From Kitasatospora albolonga (GTDB lineage: Bacteria; Actinomycetota; Actinomycetes; Streptomycetales; Streptomycetaceae), in NCBI GenBank assembly GCA_002082585.1, contig CP020563.1:2660001-2724000 (forward strand): DNA of 64,000 nt, read 5' to 3'. The notes under the pieces were generated by a model that saw only the letters and a list, made by a program, of their open reading frames with translations, did no database searches and had not been told where the DNA came from. Both the position numbers and the translations under genes were made by a program. Each line of letters opens with the position of its first letter. Position 1 is the first letter of the stretch. Positions 38,443-49,152 of this stretch are shown piece after piece.

Positions 38443-39627
38443 CGACCCACCCCCGAGGCCACTCAATACCGTCTCGGCCCGCTGCTGGGCCCGCTCGTCC
38501 GCCACCAGGTCGGGTGTGATGCCCGTGCCCTCGACGCTGCGGCCGGCCGGGGTGCGGTAGTGGCCCACGGTCAGCTCGGCCACCGAACCGCCCGGGAGCT
38601 CGCTGGGCATCTGCACGGAGCCCTTGCCGAAGGTGCGTGAGCCGACGGTGACCGCGCGGCCCCGGTCCTGGAGGGCGCCGGTCAGCAGTTCGGCCGCGCT
38701 CATCGTGCCGCCGTCCACCAGGACCACCACGGGCCGCTCGGTGTCGCCGCCGGGGTCGGCGTAGAGGGCCTGTTCCTCGCCGCGTACGTCGTACGTGGCG
38801 ACCAGGCCGCCGTCCAGGAAGGCGGAGGCGGCGGTGACGGCCTCGGTGACCAGACCTCCGGAGTTGGCACGGAGGTCCAGGAGTATCCCGGCGTCCCGGG
38901 GGGCCGCGCGGACCGCTTCGCGGACCTCGGCCCCGGCTCCCTTGGTGAAGGCGGCGACCTTGACGAGGAGGGCCGAGGAGGGGCCGGTGCCCAGACGGCG
39001 CACGGTGACCGCGTCGGGGGTCAGCCGGGCCCGTTCCAGCGTCCGTGTGGAGGGTTTTCCGTCCCGTACGAGACCGAGGACGACGCGGGTGCCTTCCCCG
39101 GCCCCCGTACCGTCACCGCGGAGTAAGGCGACCACCTCGGGGACGGGTTTCCGGTCCACCCGGCGGCCGTCGAGCGTGCGGAGCAGGTCGCCCTCGCGGA
39201 TACCGGCCCGGTCGGCGGGGCCCCCGGGCTGGACCCGGGAGACGGCGACGCCCCCGCCCTCGGTGCGGCGGGCGGAGAGGCCGACGCCCAGGTACGAACC
39301 GTCGAGGGACTGCTCGAACTCCTCGTACTCCCGCTCGTCGTACACCGCCCCCCAGCGGTCCCCGCTCCGGCTGACGACCTCCCCGGCCGCCTCCTTCACG
39401 GACTTCCCGTCGGCCGCGGCCCGCGCCGCCGCGTCCTCGATCTCCTGCCGGTCGACCGGGGCGTGACGGGAGGCGACCGTACGGGCCGGGAGTTCGGGTA
39501 CGGGGTCGGGGTCCTGCGGCAGCGAACCGGTCGCCGCGCCCGTGGCGAGGACACACCCGAAGACCAATGTCAGGGCCGCCCCGCGGCAGAGGCCGCGGGG
39601 CCGGAAGCGGTGCGAACAACCCGACAT
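38440..39627 (-). CDS. S41 family C-terminal processing serine protease
   Basis: The 395-residue exported protease has a signal sequence (CRGAALTLVFGCVLATGAATG), a PDZ domain (VSRVQPGGPADRAGIREGDLLRTLDGRRV, about 160-200) and the S41 catalytic core. The catalytic Ser is in GGTMSAAELLTGAL and Lys in TFGKGSVQMPSELP. CtpA-type proteases trim C-termini of envelope proteins. I chose the ATG at 39627: it gives a good signal peptide and has a leaderless-type TAGACT seven bases upstream. The gene precedes smpB on the same strand. Confidence 0.9.
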   Translation of the reverse strand: MSGCSHRFRPRGLCRGAALTLVFGCVLATGAATGSLPQDPDPVPELPARTVASRHAPVDRQEIEDAAARAAADGKSVKEAAGEVVSRSGDRWGAVYDEREYEEFEQSLDGSYLGVGLSARRTEGGGVAVSRVQPGGPADRAGIREGDLLRTLDGRRVDRKPVPEVVALLRGDGTGAGEGTRVVLGLVRDGKPSTRTLERARLTPDAVTVRRLGTGPSSALLVKVAAFTKGAGAEVREAVRAAPRDAGILLDLRANSGGLVTEAVTAASAFLDGGLVATYDVRGEEQALYADPGGDTERPVVVLVDGGTMSAAELLTGALQDRGRAVTVGSRTFGKGSVQMPSELPGGSVAELTVGHYRTPAGRSVEGTGITPDLVADERAQQRAETVLSGLGGGS

Positions 39628-39634
39628 GGCGCCG

Positions 39635-39640
39635 AGTCTA
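39635..39640 (-). promoter_or_regulatory. Leaderless-type -10 of the S41 protease gene
   Basis: On the minus strand TAGACT is followed by seven bases and ATG, without a ribosome site. Confidence 0.45.
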
Positions 39641-39650
39641 GGACAAGCCT

Positions 39651-39686
39651 CCTGGGGCGCACGGGTGATCGACCGTGCGCCCCGGG
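39651..39686. terminator. Hairpin between the S41 protease gene and the TnpB element
   Basis: An 11-bp perfect stem (39654-39664 with 39673-39683) extends to 14 pairs with one wobble; the loop is eight bases. It is probably the old terminator of the ftsE-ftsX unit, now 1.3 kb from the ftsX stop because of the insertion. It could instead belong to the element's left end. Confidence 0.6.
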
Positions 39687-39780
39687 AGGCGTACGTCACC
39701 ATGGACCGCGGCGAGCCTGCGATCGGACGAGTGGGGGAATTCGCCCGCGCTCGACGGCATAGCGGCACTAACCTCGCATC

Positions 39781-40983
39781 ATGACGGCACTACCGAAGGC
39801 CGAGGATGCCGGGTATGCCCGGTACACGTACCGACTCCGTGTGTCGTCCACCTCCCTCACTTCGCTGATGTCCGAATGGGACAGGTGCCGGTGGGTGTGG
39901 AATCAGTGCGTCGCGGAATCCCGCGCGGCGCACAGGGCCGGAGACGCGTGTGGCCCTGCCCGGTTGGGCAAGTTGCTGACCGGCTGGCGTGCCGGGCAGG
40001 AGTGGCTGCGTCAGGGCGCGTGTGTGCCGCAGCAGCAGATCATCCGCGATTTCGCCGGGCCCGCACCAAGGGCCTCAAGGACATCAAGGCCCGGTTACCC
40101 GTCAAGCGGCGTGCGGGGATGCCCAAGTTCAAGAAGAAGGAGCTGTCGGCGCCGACGCTGAGCTATACCCGGCGCGGCTTCCGCCTCAAGGGCGGGCGTC
40201 TGCACCTTGCGGGCGGCATCGTCCTGACGGTGGTCTGGTCACGCGATCTGCCCGACCGGCCCTCCAGCGTTCGTATCCACCGCGACCCCCTCGGCCACTG
40301 GTACGCGTCCTTCGTCGTCCGGGTCGAGGCCCAGCCGCTACCGGAGACGGGCCGGAGCATCGGTATCGACTGGGGCGTGAAGGAGACAGCGACCACCACC
40401 AGCGACGCCCACGATCTCGCCCATCCCGGATACGGGAAGAAGGCGGCCGGGGAGTTGGCCGGGCACCAGCGGCGGATGGCCCGACGGAGACCTCAGCGCG
40501 GCCGGGCCGCCTCGAAGGGGTACAGGCGCGCCAAGCGGCACGCCGCGAAGGTACACAGGAAGATCGCCCGGCAGCGGCAGGACACCGCCCGCAAGTGGGC
40601 CAAGAAGGTCGTGACGGACTTCGACCTGCTCGCGGTGGAGGACTTCAGGCCGAAGTTCCTCGCCCGGTCGGCAATGGCCCGCAAGGCGACCGACGCTGCG
40701 ATCTCGGCCACCAAGCGCGAACTGATCAACATGGCACGCAAACACCGGCGCACACTGCATCTGGTGCACCCCGCCCACACCACCATGGACTGCGGACACT
40801 GCGGAGCGAGAGCCAAGCACGCACTTCCGCTGTCGGAACGTACCTACACCTGCACCGCGTGCGGAGCTGTGTCCCCCCAGGGACAAGAACTCCGCACGCG
40901 TGATGCTCGTCCGGGCCGGTCTGGACCCGGCTGGTGCCGATCGCGGAAGACCTGACAGCCCGCCGGGCTGCCGGGCAGCGTGA
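39781..40983 (+). pseudogene. tnpB: Frameshifted TnpB RNA-guided endonuclease gene
   Basis: The gene should encode about 400 residues of TnpB, the RNA-guided nuclease ancestral to Cas12. Frame 1 runs from the ATG (YRLRVSSTSLTSLMSEWDRCRWVWNQCV) to IIRDFA. At about 40057 one base is missing, and the reading continues in another frame with RuvC-I (IGIDWGVKE), the Glu motif (LLAVEDFRPK) and the zinc finger (DCGHCGARAKH, TCTACGAVS). An extra C in the C6 run at 40873-40878 shifts back to frame 1, giving RuvC-III as DKNSARVML and the tail to the stop at 40983. Catalytic residues all survive, so decay is recent. TAACCT six bases before the ATG suggests a leaderless promoter. Confidence 0.88.
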
Positions 40984-40992
40984 GCCAGGAAT

Positions 40993-41014
40993 CCCCCCGG
41001 CTCCTGCCGGGGGG
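40993..41014 (+). repeat. Right-end hairpin of the TnpB element
   Basis: CCCCCCGGC-TCCT-GCCGGGGGG is a perfect 9-bp stem. In this group the 3' end of tnpB transcripts and this hairpin region make the guide (omega/reRNA), so a guide RNA would come from about 40880-41019, with the guide sequence taken from flanking DNA past 41019. Confidence 0.7.
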
Positions 41015-41019
41015 AGCAC

Positions 41020-41940
41020 TCAAACCTTCAGATACTTGCGCAGCGCGAAGAGAGCGGCGACGGCCGGCATCAGGAGGCCGATCGCGAGCACCAGCGGCAG
41101 CTTCGTCAGAACCGCGTCCCAGCCGATGAAGTTGATCAGGTTCAGCTTCTCCTGGAGGGCGAGACCGCCGTCGATCAGGAAGTACCGGCCGCCGAGCAGC
41201 ATCGCGCAGGCCAGCAGACCGCCGATGAGGCCGGCGACGGCCGCCTCCATGATGAAGGGGGCCTGGATGTAGAAGCCGGAGGCGCCCACCAGGCGCATGA
41301 TTCCTGTTTCACGTCTCCGGCTGAACGCGGAGACGCGCACGGTGTTGACGATCAGGATCAACGCGATGACCAGCATCAGGATCATCACGTAGATCGCGAC
41401 GACGTTCATGCCGTTCATCAGCTCGAAGAGGTTGTCCAGGATGGACCGCTGGTCCTGGACGGACTGCACCCCGTCCCGCCCCGCGAAGGCCGTCGCGACG
41501 ACCTTGTACTTCTGCGGGTCCTTCAGTTTGACGCGGAACGACTCCTGCATCTGGTCGGGCGTGATGTTGCCCGCCATCGGGGAGTCGCCGAACTGCTCCT
41601 GGTAGTGCTTGTACGCCTCGTCGACCGTCTCGAAGTGGACCGGCTTCTGCACGGCGTCCATCTTCTCGAGGTCGGCCTTGATCTGCTTCTTCTGCTCGGC
41701 GGTGACAGCGCCCTTGGCACACTTGGGCATGTCCTTGGCGTCGTTCTTGTTGCAGAGGAAGATCGAGACGTTGACCTTGTCGTACCAGTAGTCCTTCATC
41801 GTGCTGACCTGTTCGCGCATCAGCAGCGCGCCCCCGAACAGGGCGAGCGAGAGGGCGACGGAGACCACGACGGCGAAGGTCATCGTGAGGTTGCGACGGA
41901 GACCGACGCCGATCTCCGACAGGACGAACTGGGCGCGCAT
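41020..41940 (-). CDS. ftsX: Cell division ABC transporter-like permease FtsX
   Basis: The 306-residue membrane protein works with FtsE to activate peptidoglycan hydrolases during growth and division. It has an N-terminal span (LTMTFAVVVSVALSLALFGG), an external domain (about 60-175) that contains two Cys residues, and three C-terminal spans with the FtsX core (TVRVSAFSRRRETGIMRLVGASGFYIQAPFIMEAAVAGLIGG). It ends LRKYLKV, as expected, and the TGA stop is right at the edge of the TnpB element. The ATG follows AAGGA. Confidence 0.95.
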   Translation of the reverse strand: MRAQFVLSEIGVGLRRNLTMTFAVVVSVALSLALFGGALLMREQVSTMKDYWYDKVNVSIFLCNKNDAKDMPKCAKGAVTAEQKKQIKADLEKMDAVQKPVHFETVDEAYKHYQEQFGDSPMAGNITPDQMQESFRVKLKDPQKYKVVATAFAGRDGVQSVQDQRSILDNLFELMNGMNVVAIYVMILMLVIALILIVNTVRVSAFSRRRETGIMRLVGASGFYIQAPFIMEAAVAGLIGGLLACAMLLGGRYFLIDGGLALQEKLNLINFIGWDAVLTKLPLVLAIGLLMPAVAALFALRKYLKV

Positions 41941-41997
41941 GGCGTCCTTTCAGTACTCGATGCTCGACATGCACGAGGGGCCCGGGGGCGCCCTCGG

Positions 41998-42687
41998 TCA
42001 GTGCTGGTAGCCGTAGACGCCGCGTGCCTGGTCGCGTACGAGACGGCCCTGTTCGAGCTCGATGACGCGCTTGCGCATCTGGTCGACGATGTTCTGGTCG
42101 TGGGTCGCCATGATCACGGTGGTGCCGGTCCGGTTGATCCGGTCCAGCAGCTTCATGATGCCGACGGAGGTCTGCGGGTCGAGGTTGCCGGTCGGCTCGT
42201 CCGCGATCAGCAGCATCGGGCGGTTGACGAAGGCCCGGGCGATCGCCACGCGCTGCTGCTCACCACCGGAGAGCTCACCGGGCATGCGCTCCTCCTTGCC
42301 GCCGAGGCCGACGAGGTCGAGCACCTGGGGCACGGCCTTGCGGATCTCGCCGCGGGGCTTGCCGATGACCTCCTGGGCGAAGGCCACGTTCTGCGCGACG
42401 GTCTTGTTGGGCAGCAGGCGGAAGTCCTGGAAGACCGTCCCCAGCTGGCGGCGCATCTGCGGCACCTTCCAGTTGGACAGCCGCGCGAGGTCCTTGCCGA
42501 GCACATGGACCATGCCCGTGCTGGCGCGCTCCTCACGCAGGATGAGCCGCATGAAGGTCGACTTGCCGGAGCCGGAGGAGCCCACCAGGAAGACGAACTC
42601 ACCCTTCTCGATGTCCAGCGAGACATCGCGCAGAGCCGGTCGGGTCTGCTTCGGGTAGGTCTTGGAGACGTTGTCGAATCGGATCAC
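41998..42687 (-). CDS. ftsE: Cell division ATP-binding protein FtsE
   Basis: The 229-residue ATPase drives FtsX. All motifs are intact: Walker [19 protein letters not shown]-loop [13 protein letters not shown], signature [15 protein letters not shown], Walker [14 protein letters not shown] and switch His in IMATHDQN. It starts at a GTG ([17 protein letters not shown]) without a clear ribosome site. ftsX follows after 57 bases. Confidence 0.96.
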   Translation of the reverse strand: MIRFDNVSKTYPKQTRPALRDVSLDIEKGEFVFLVGSSGSGKSTFMRLILREERASTGMVHVLGKDLARLSNWKVPQMRRQLGTVFQDFRLLPNKTVAQNVAFAQEVIGKPRGEIRKAVPQVLDLVGLGGKEERMPGELSGGEQQRVAIARAFVNRPMLLIADEPTGNLDPQTSVGIMKLLDRINRTGTTVIMATHDQNIVDQMRKRVIELEQGRLVRDQARGVYGYQH

Positions 42688-42946
42688 GGATGCACCACGG
42701 TCGGCCGGGAGTAGGTGAGCGTGACCATACGCGAACCGGGCTCACGCGTGCAGGCGGCGTCCGGCAATGGGCGATTTATGGTGGATCGCCGCCCGGTACG
42801 CATCGGGTCGGACCGTCCCTTGTCCGGCGGGCCGCGCCGAAAACGGCGGGAGCTGGCACAGTGGTGGGGGGAACGGTCGCGTTTCCCGGAGCGTTGTGCG
42901 GAGAGAGAGCAGTCAGCGGCTCCGCCGCGCGGGAGGAGGAATGCGC

Positions 42947-43147
42947 ATGACCTATGACCGACTGGTGTGCGCGAACTGCGCGTCCCCCGTGAGTGAGGGG
43001 CGCTGCCGCGTCTGCCGTGCCGTGCGGCAGCAGATGCTGGAGGAGCAGGGGCAGGGCCCGCTGGCCGGGATGAGCCCCGCCATGCTGATCGCGCTGATGG
43101 TCGTGCTGCTGACGGCGCTCGCGCTGCTGGCCCACCAGACCGCCTGA
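42947..43147 (+). CDS. Small zinc-ribbon membrane protein
   Basis: The 66-residue protein has two Cys pairs (VCANCASPVSEGRCRVCRAV) that could bind zinc, a short charged helix and one membrane span (MLIALMVVLLTALALLAHQ) at the C-terminus. I chose the ATG at 42947, seven bases after GGAGGAGGA; an ATG at 42941 is too close to that site. It is divergent from ftsE. A homologue of unknown function occupies the same place in other Streptomyces (from memory). Confidence 0.8.
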   Translation: MTYDRLVCANCASPVSEGRCRVCRAVRQQMLEEQGQGPLAGMSPAMLIALMVVLLTALALLAHQTA

Positions 43148-43274
43148 CCCGCACCGGGCCCGTCTGACCCCGCACCGGGCTGTCCGCCGCGCAGCTGCCG
43201 CTGTGTGGGTCCGCTGTGCCCCGAGAGAGCCCCGGAACGTCCGCGTACGGCCGCTGGAGCGGTTCACGCGCGCG

Positions 43275-43314
43275 GAAAGGCCCGGGAGGCGTTGTGCGGC
43301 CTCCCGGGCCTTTC
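43275..43314. terminator. Bidirectional terminator between the small membrane protein and LAETG protein genes
   Basis: A 16-bp perfect stem (43275-43290 with 43299-43314) with an eight-base loop carries AAA and TTT at its base. The rest of the 300-base gap (43148-43447) holds nothing else I can support. Confidence 0.85.
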
Positions 43315-43447
43315 GCTGTGCCGTGCCGGACCGTGTACGGGGCCTCAGGTGCGCTCGTACGCGGTCGTCAGCGGGTTCTGGGCGGGTCCCCGGGACCCCG
43401 GGGGCCCCGGTTACCGGACGACGGCCCGGCTACCGGGCGACGAGAAC

Positions 43448-44389
43448 CTAGGCGACCGTGCGGCCGCCGCCGACCAGGCGCGGCAGGACGCGGAAGCCGA
43501 TGCCACCGGCGATCATCGTCGCGGCACCGATGACCAGGAAGCCGGTCTCGGCCGCACCGGTCTCGGCGAGCTCTTCCTTGCCCTTGCTCTGCTCGACCGG
43601 CTGGTTGCCGACGCTGTCGGTGTCCGTGTTGTCGGCGCACTCGACCACACCGGAGTCGACGGTGCAGGCGTCGTCGCCACCGGTCGCGGAGCCGGAGGTG
43701 CCGGAGCCGTCGGGGGTGGAGCCGGTGGAGCCGGAGCCCGAGGTGCCGGTCGAGCCGGCGGTCCCGGTGGTACCGCCGTTACCGCCGGTGGCGCTGTTGC
43801 CGCCGGTGTTCCCACCGTTGCCGCCATTGCCACCGTTGCCGCCGGTGTTGCCACCATTGCCGCTGGTGTTGCCGCCCTGGGACGCGCCGCCCTGGTTACC
43901 GCCCTCGGAGGTTGCGCCCTCGTTGCCGCCCTCGGACGTGGCACCCTCGTTGCCACCCTCAGAGGTGGCACCCTCGTTACCGCCCTCGGAGGTGGCGCCC
44001 TCGTTACCGCCTTCAGAGGTGGCGCCCTCGTTGCCACCCTCGGACGTGGCACCCTCGTTACCGCCCTCGGAGGTCGCGCCCTCGTTACCGCCCTCGGAGG
44101 TCGCGCCCTCGTTACCGCCCTCGGACGTGGCGCCCTCGTTGCCACCCTCAGAGGTGGCACCTTCGTTGCCGCCCTCGGACGTGGCGCCCTCGGAGGTGCC
44201 GCCCTGGTCGGCGCCCCCGATCGGGTTCTCCTCGTTCTGGACCGACACATCGGCGCTGAGGCCGCCGCCGTCCACACCGATACCGATGCCGACCGCCTGC
44301 GCCGCGCCCGCGGCGGTCAGCGAGGCACCCGCGGCGATAACCGCACCGGCGGCTATCCGCGCGACGCGAACGCGCGTCTTCTTCGTCAT
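43448..44389 (-). CDS. Sortase-anchored surface protein with TSEGGNEGA repeats and LAETG motif
   Basis: The 313-residue exported protein has a signal peptide (MTKKTRVRVARIAAGAVIAAGA to AQA), a short unique part, about eleven tandem nine-residue repeats (ATSEGGNEG), a Gly/Asn/Thr-rich linker (GGNGGNTGGN), a Ser/Gly segment, a short Cys pair region (DDACTVDSGVVECADN) and a cell-wall sorting signal: LAETG, a hydrophobic stretch (GFLVIGAATMIAGGIGF) and a basic tail. LAxTG is the recognition motif of Streptomyces class E sortases, so it should be linked to peptidoglycan. The repeats suggest an extended stalk. Ligand unknown. ATG start with a GGGGG eight bases upstream. Confidence 0.88.
   Translation of the reverse strand: MTKKTRVRVARIAAGAVIAAGASLTAAGAAQAVGIGIGVDGGGLSADVSVQNEENPIGGADQGGTSEGATSEGGNEGATSEGGNEGATSEGGNEGATSEGGNEGATSEGGNEGATSEGGNEGATSEGGNEGATSEGGNEGATSEGGNEGATSEGGNEGATSEGGNQGGASQGGNTSGNGGNTGGNGGNGGNGGNTGGNSATGGNGGTTGTAGSTGTSGSGSTGSTPDGSGTSGSATGGDDACTVDSGVVECADNTDTDSVGNQPVEQSKGKEELAETGAAETGFLVIGAATMIAGGIGFRVLPRLVGGGRTVA
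43900..44205 (-). repeat. 27-bp coding tandem repeat array
   Basis: About eleven copies of a 27-bp unit code for TSEGGNEGA. Codon third positions vary in linked patterns between copies, and the phase is never broken, so the array expands and contracts in whole units under protein-level selection. Confidence 0.9.
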
Positions 44390-44742
44390 CTGTTGCTACC
44401 CCCAGTAGCTGATCTCGTCATTGGAGCAGCCATATGCGGGCCACGGCGGCCCGCGGGGAAATCACTTTCGGCAGGGCCACGTCGTGCCGTGGTCACCCCG
44501 CCCGTCCCCCGGTTCACACCCGTCCCAGACATACGCATGCTGCTCTAGCACCCTGTCCAGAGCCAAGGATTACGTCAAGGCCGTTCCGTGCAGTACGCAC
44601 CCTTATGGGGGCTCCTGACGGCTATGCGAAAGCACGACTGTGACGCATCGGGCACAGTTTCCCCCCAACTCGCCACGGGCCCCCGTAACGCGGGCGGGCC
44701 CGGACAGTTCCCTGTCCGGGCCCAACGTGCGTACGGCGGAGG
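44390..44742. other. Intergenic region upstream of the LAETG gene
   Basis: About 350 bases contain the prfB terminator at the right and the LAETG gene promoter region at the left. Apart from the hairpin at 44696-44723 I see no gene or RNA. Confidence 0.6.
44696..44723 (-). terminator. Terminator of prfB
   Basis: A perfect 12-bp stem, GGGCCCGGACAG with CTGTCCGGGCCC, and a TTCC loop lie 20 bases past the prfB stop. Confidence 0.9.
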
Positions 44743-45849
44743 TTACTTCTCGCTCTGCTTGCGCCAGCGGATGCCCGCCTCGACGAAACCGTCGATCTCG
44801 CCGTTGAAGACCGCTTCCGGGTTGCCCATCTCGAACTCCGTACGCAGGTCCTTGACCATCTGGTACGGGTGGAGGACGTACGAACGCATCTGGTTGCCCC
44901 AGGAGTTGCCGCCGTCGCCCTTGAGCGCGTTCATCTTCGCCTGTTCCTCCTGGCGGCGGCGCTCGAGGAGCTTGGCCTGGAGGACGTTCATCGCGGACGC
45001 CTTGTTCTGGATCTGCGAGCGCTCGTTCTGGCAGGAGACGACGATGCCGGTCGGCAGGTGGGTCAGGCGGACCGCGGAGTCCGTGGTGTTGACGCCCTGT
45101 CCGCCGGGGCCCGAGGAGCGGTACACGTCGATGCGCAGCTCGGACTCGTCGATCTCGATGTGGTCGGTCTGCTCGACGACCGGGAGCACCTCGACGCCCG
45201 CGAAGGACGTCTGACGGCGGCCCTGGTTGTCGAAGGGCGAGATCCGGACCAGGCGGTGGGTGCCCTGCTCGACGGAGAGGGTGCCGTAGGCGTACGGGAC
45301 CTGGACGGTGAAGGTGGTCGACTTGATGCCGGCCTCTTCCGCGTACGCGGTCTCGTAGACCTCGGTCTTGTAGTTGTGCCGCTCGGCCCAGCGGAGGTAC
45401 ATGCGCTGGAGCTTCTCCGCGAAGTCGGCGGCGTCGACGCCACCGGCCTCGGCGCGGATGGTGACGAGCGCCTCGCGGGCGTCGTACTCGCCGGACAGGA
45501 GGGTACGCACCTCCATCTCGTCCAGCGCCTTCTTCACCGACTCCAGCTCGGCCTCGGCCTCGGCCAGCGTGTCGGCGTCGCCCTCGTCCTCGGCGAGCTC
45601 GAAGAGGACTCCGAGGTCGTCGATGCGACCGCGCAGGGCCTCGGCCTTGCGGACCTCGGCCTGGAGGTGCGAAAGCTTGCTGGTGATCTTCTGGGCCGCG
45701 TCCGGGTCGTCCCAGAGGGACGGTGCCGCTGCCTGCTCCTCGAGCGCGGCGATGTCCGCCCTCAGCGCATCCAGGTCCAGGACGGCCTCGATCGACCCCA
45801 TGGTCGAGGAGAGGGACTTCAGCTCTTCGGAAATATCGACGACTGCCAC
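44743..45849 (-). CDS. prfB: Peptide chain release factor 2
   Basis: RF2 releases finished proteins at UGA and UAA codons. The 368-residue protein has the stop-recognition tripeptide SPF ([11 protein letters not shown]) and the catalytic GGQ ([17 protein letters not shown]), followed by the basic helix typical of the family. The gene is a single open frame without the programmed +1 frameshift that regulates prfB in many other bacteria. It starts at a GTG at 45849 ([13 protein letters not shown]), with TACGCT exactly six bases upstream and no ribosome site, so the mRNA is probably leaderless. It has its own terminator. Confidence 0.96.
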   Translation of the reverse strand: MAVVDISEELKSLSSTMGSIEAVLDLDALRADIAALEEQAAAPSLWDDPDAAQKITSKLSHLQAEVRKAEALRGRIDDLGVLFELAEDEGDADTLAEAEAELESVKKALDEMEVRTLLSGEYDAREALVTIRAEAGGVDAADFAEKLQRMYLRWAERHNYKTEVYETAYAEEAGIKSTTFTVQVPYAYGTLSVEQGTHRLVRISPFDNQGRRQTSFAGVEVLPVVEQTDHIEIDESELRIDVYRSSGPGGQGVNTTDSAVRLTHLPTGIVVSCQNERSQIQNKASAMNVLQAKLLERRRQEEQAKMNALKGDGGNSWGNQMRSYVLHPYQMVKDLRTEFEMGNPEAVFNGEIDGFVEAGIRWRKQSEK

Positions 45850-45855
45850 GGGTCC

Positions 45856-45861
45856 AGCGTA
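45856..45861 (-). promoter_or_regulatory. Leaderless-type -10 of prfB
   Basis: On the minus strand TACGCT is followed by GGACCC and the GTG start. The -35 region is weak. Confidence 0.5.
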
Positions 45862-45953
45862 ACGGCATGGCGGATGAAGCTTGCCCTCCCCCGGGAACCG
45901 GAGGGGGAAACCGGCCCGGGGCCGGTCCCCCGAACCGCCGCGCGACGGGTCCT

Positions 45954-47204
45954 CTACGGGGTCGCCGGTGCCGAGTTCTCGCTGTCCTGGGGCCCCGCCG
46001 GGCCTCCGTCGCCGCCGCCCGTCGCGAACCAGCCGCCCACCGCGAGGGCCGCGCACAGCAGGAGTGCGGCGGCACCCAGGGTGATCCGGCGCTTGCGGAC
46101 GGCCGCCGCCTTGTTACGGGCGGAGCCGGGGCGCGGCTTTCCGGGCGCGCGGGGGGCGCGGGCGGTGCCGAGGGGGCCGCCGGCCAGCTCGTCGGGGGCG
46201 GGGACGCGCATGCTCGTGTGGGTGTCCCGGTTGGAGTCCGGGGACGAGCCGGGCACCAGCGGGACCGCGCCACGGCGGCGGGGCTCCTCGGCGGCGGGGG
46301 TGTACTGCTGCTCGTCGTACGCGGGTGCCTGCTGCTCCGCCTCGTCGCCGCCGGGCTCGTCCACGTCCAGGGGCGGGATACCGGCGAGGAGCGGGAGCAG
46401 CTCGCGCAGCCGTACGGCGAGCTCGGAGGCGCGCAGCCGGGAGGCCGGGGCCTTGGCCAGGCACTGCACCAGGAGCTGCCAGAGCTCCTCGGGGATGCCG
46501 GGGAGCGGGACGACGGTCTCGGTGACATGGCGGCGCAGGACCGCGCCGGGGTGGCCGCCGCCGAAGGGGGTGAACCCGGCGAGGAGCTCGTACAGCACGG
46601 TCGCGAGCGCGTAGATGTCGACGGCGGCGCGCGGCGGGAGGCCCTCGACGATCTCGGGGGCCAGATAGTCCGGCGTACCGATGATCTTGGTGGCCTTGGT
46701 GCGGCGCGGGGTGTCGATGAGCTTGGCCACGCCGAAGTCGGTGAGCAGGGCCGGGTGGGCGCCGCCGGGGCCGAGGGGGCCCTCCATGTCGAGCAGGATG
46801 TTCTCCGGCTTGACGTCCCGGTGGACGATCTGGGCCTTGTGGGCGGCGGCCAGGCCGTCGGCGACGTCCGCGATGATCGCGACGGCGGCCTCGGGGGCGA
46901 GGCGGCGTTCGCGGTCCAGGCGGGTACGCAGGTCGGTGCCGCGTACGAGGGTCATGACGAGGGCGAGGTCGTTGCCGTCCACCACGAGGTCCCGGACGGC
47001 GACCACGTTGGGGTGGTCGAGCCCGAGCAGGGCGGTGCGCTCCTGTACGAAGCGGCCCACGAGTTCCTGGTCGGACGCGAGGTCCTCACGGAGCAGCTTG
47101 ATGGCGACCGGGCCCTCGGGCCCCTCGCCGAGCCACACCGTGCCGGCGCTGCCGCGCCCCAGGATCTGGTGGGCCGTGTACCGGCTGCCGATATTCCGTG
47201 CCAA
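45954..47204 (-). CDS. pkaB: Ser/Thr protein kinase PkaB-like
   Basis: The 416-residue membrane kinase has an N-terminal Hanks-type domain: G-loop [12 protein letters not shown], catalytic Lys in [19 protein letters not shown] loop, DFG ([10 protein letters not shown]) and APE ([12 protein letters not shown]). A Pro/Glu-rich linker and one membrane span ([21 protein letters not shown]) follow, leaving a very short external tail, so no large sensor domain. I chose the TTG at 47204 with GGGAG six bases upstream. It lies downstream of pkaA in the same direction, matching SCO2973-SCO2974. Substrates may include the FHA protein encoded nearby. Confidence 0.9.
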   Translation of the reverse strand: MARNIGSRYTAHQILGRGSAGTVWLGEGPEGPVAIKLLREDLASDQELVGRFVQERTALLGLDHPNVVAVRDLVVDGNDLALVMTLVRGTDLRTRLDRERRLAPEAAVAIIADVADGLAAAHKAQIVHRDVKPENILLDMEGPLGPGGAHPALLTDFGVAKLIDTPRRTKATKIIGTPDYLAPEIVEGLPPRAAVDIYALATVLYELLAGFTPFGGGHPGAVLRRHVTETVVPLPGIPEELWQLLVQCLAKAPASRLRASELAVRLRELLPLLAGIPPLDVDEPGGDEAEQQAPAYDEQQYTPAAEEPRRRGAVPLVPGSSPDSNRDTHTSMRVPAPDELAGGPLGTARAPRAPGKPRPGSARNKAAAVRKRRITLGAAALLLCAALAVGGWFATGGGDGGPAGPQDSENSAPATP

Positions 47205-47424
47205 GACTGCTCCCTCAGCGGCTGGCGGTGGACCCCGGTCGACCAAGTTACGCGGCGTTCGGGGTGCTGCATGCCCGGGACGGCGCCAACCTGCACTTCT
47301 CCGGACCGAATCGGCCCGGAGAAGTCGACAAAGGGACAGAGTCGGGGTGGTGTCGGCCTCGGGCCCCCCGACCGTACCTCCGGACGTGACCGCGTCAGGA
47401 CCCCATACCGCCGACGTGACCGCG

Positions 47425-49152
<1,728 letters not shown>

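Larger units (their letters stand above)
39687..41019 (+). mobile_element. IS200/IS605-group element with tnpB only (IS1341-like)
   Basis: A TnpB-type gene is followed within ten bases by a right-end hairpin and the sequence GGAGCACTCAA, a pattern usual for the right ends of these elements. No TnpA transposase is present, so it could move only with a helper. The left boundary is not sharp; it lies between the hairpin at 39686 and the tnpB start. The right boundary falls at the ftsX stop codon (41020-41022). Confidence 0.75.

Noticed and set aside
43900..44205. Regular 27-bp repeats resembling a CRISPR array
   Set aside because: There are no spacers, the repeats are contiguous and in frame, and they code for a nine-residue protein repeat with signal peptide and sorting signal.
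44743..45849. Programmed +1 frameshift in prfB
   Set aside because: The frame is continuous from the GTG; no in-frame UGA with a slippery CUU is present near the start.
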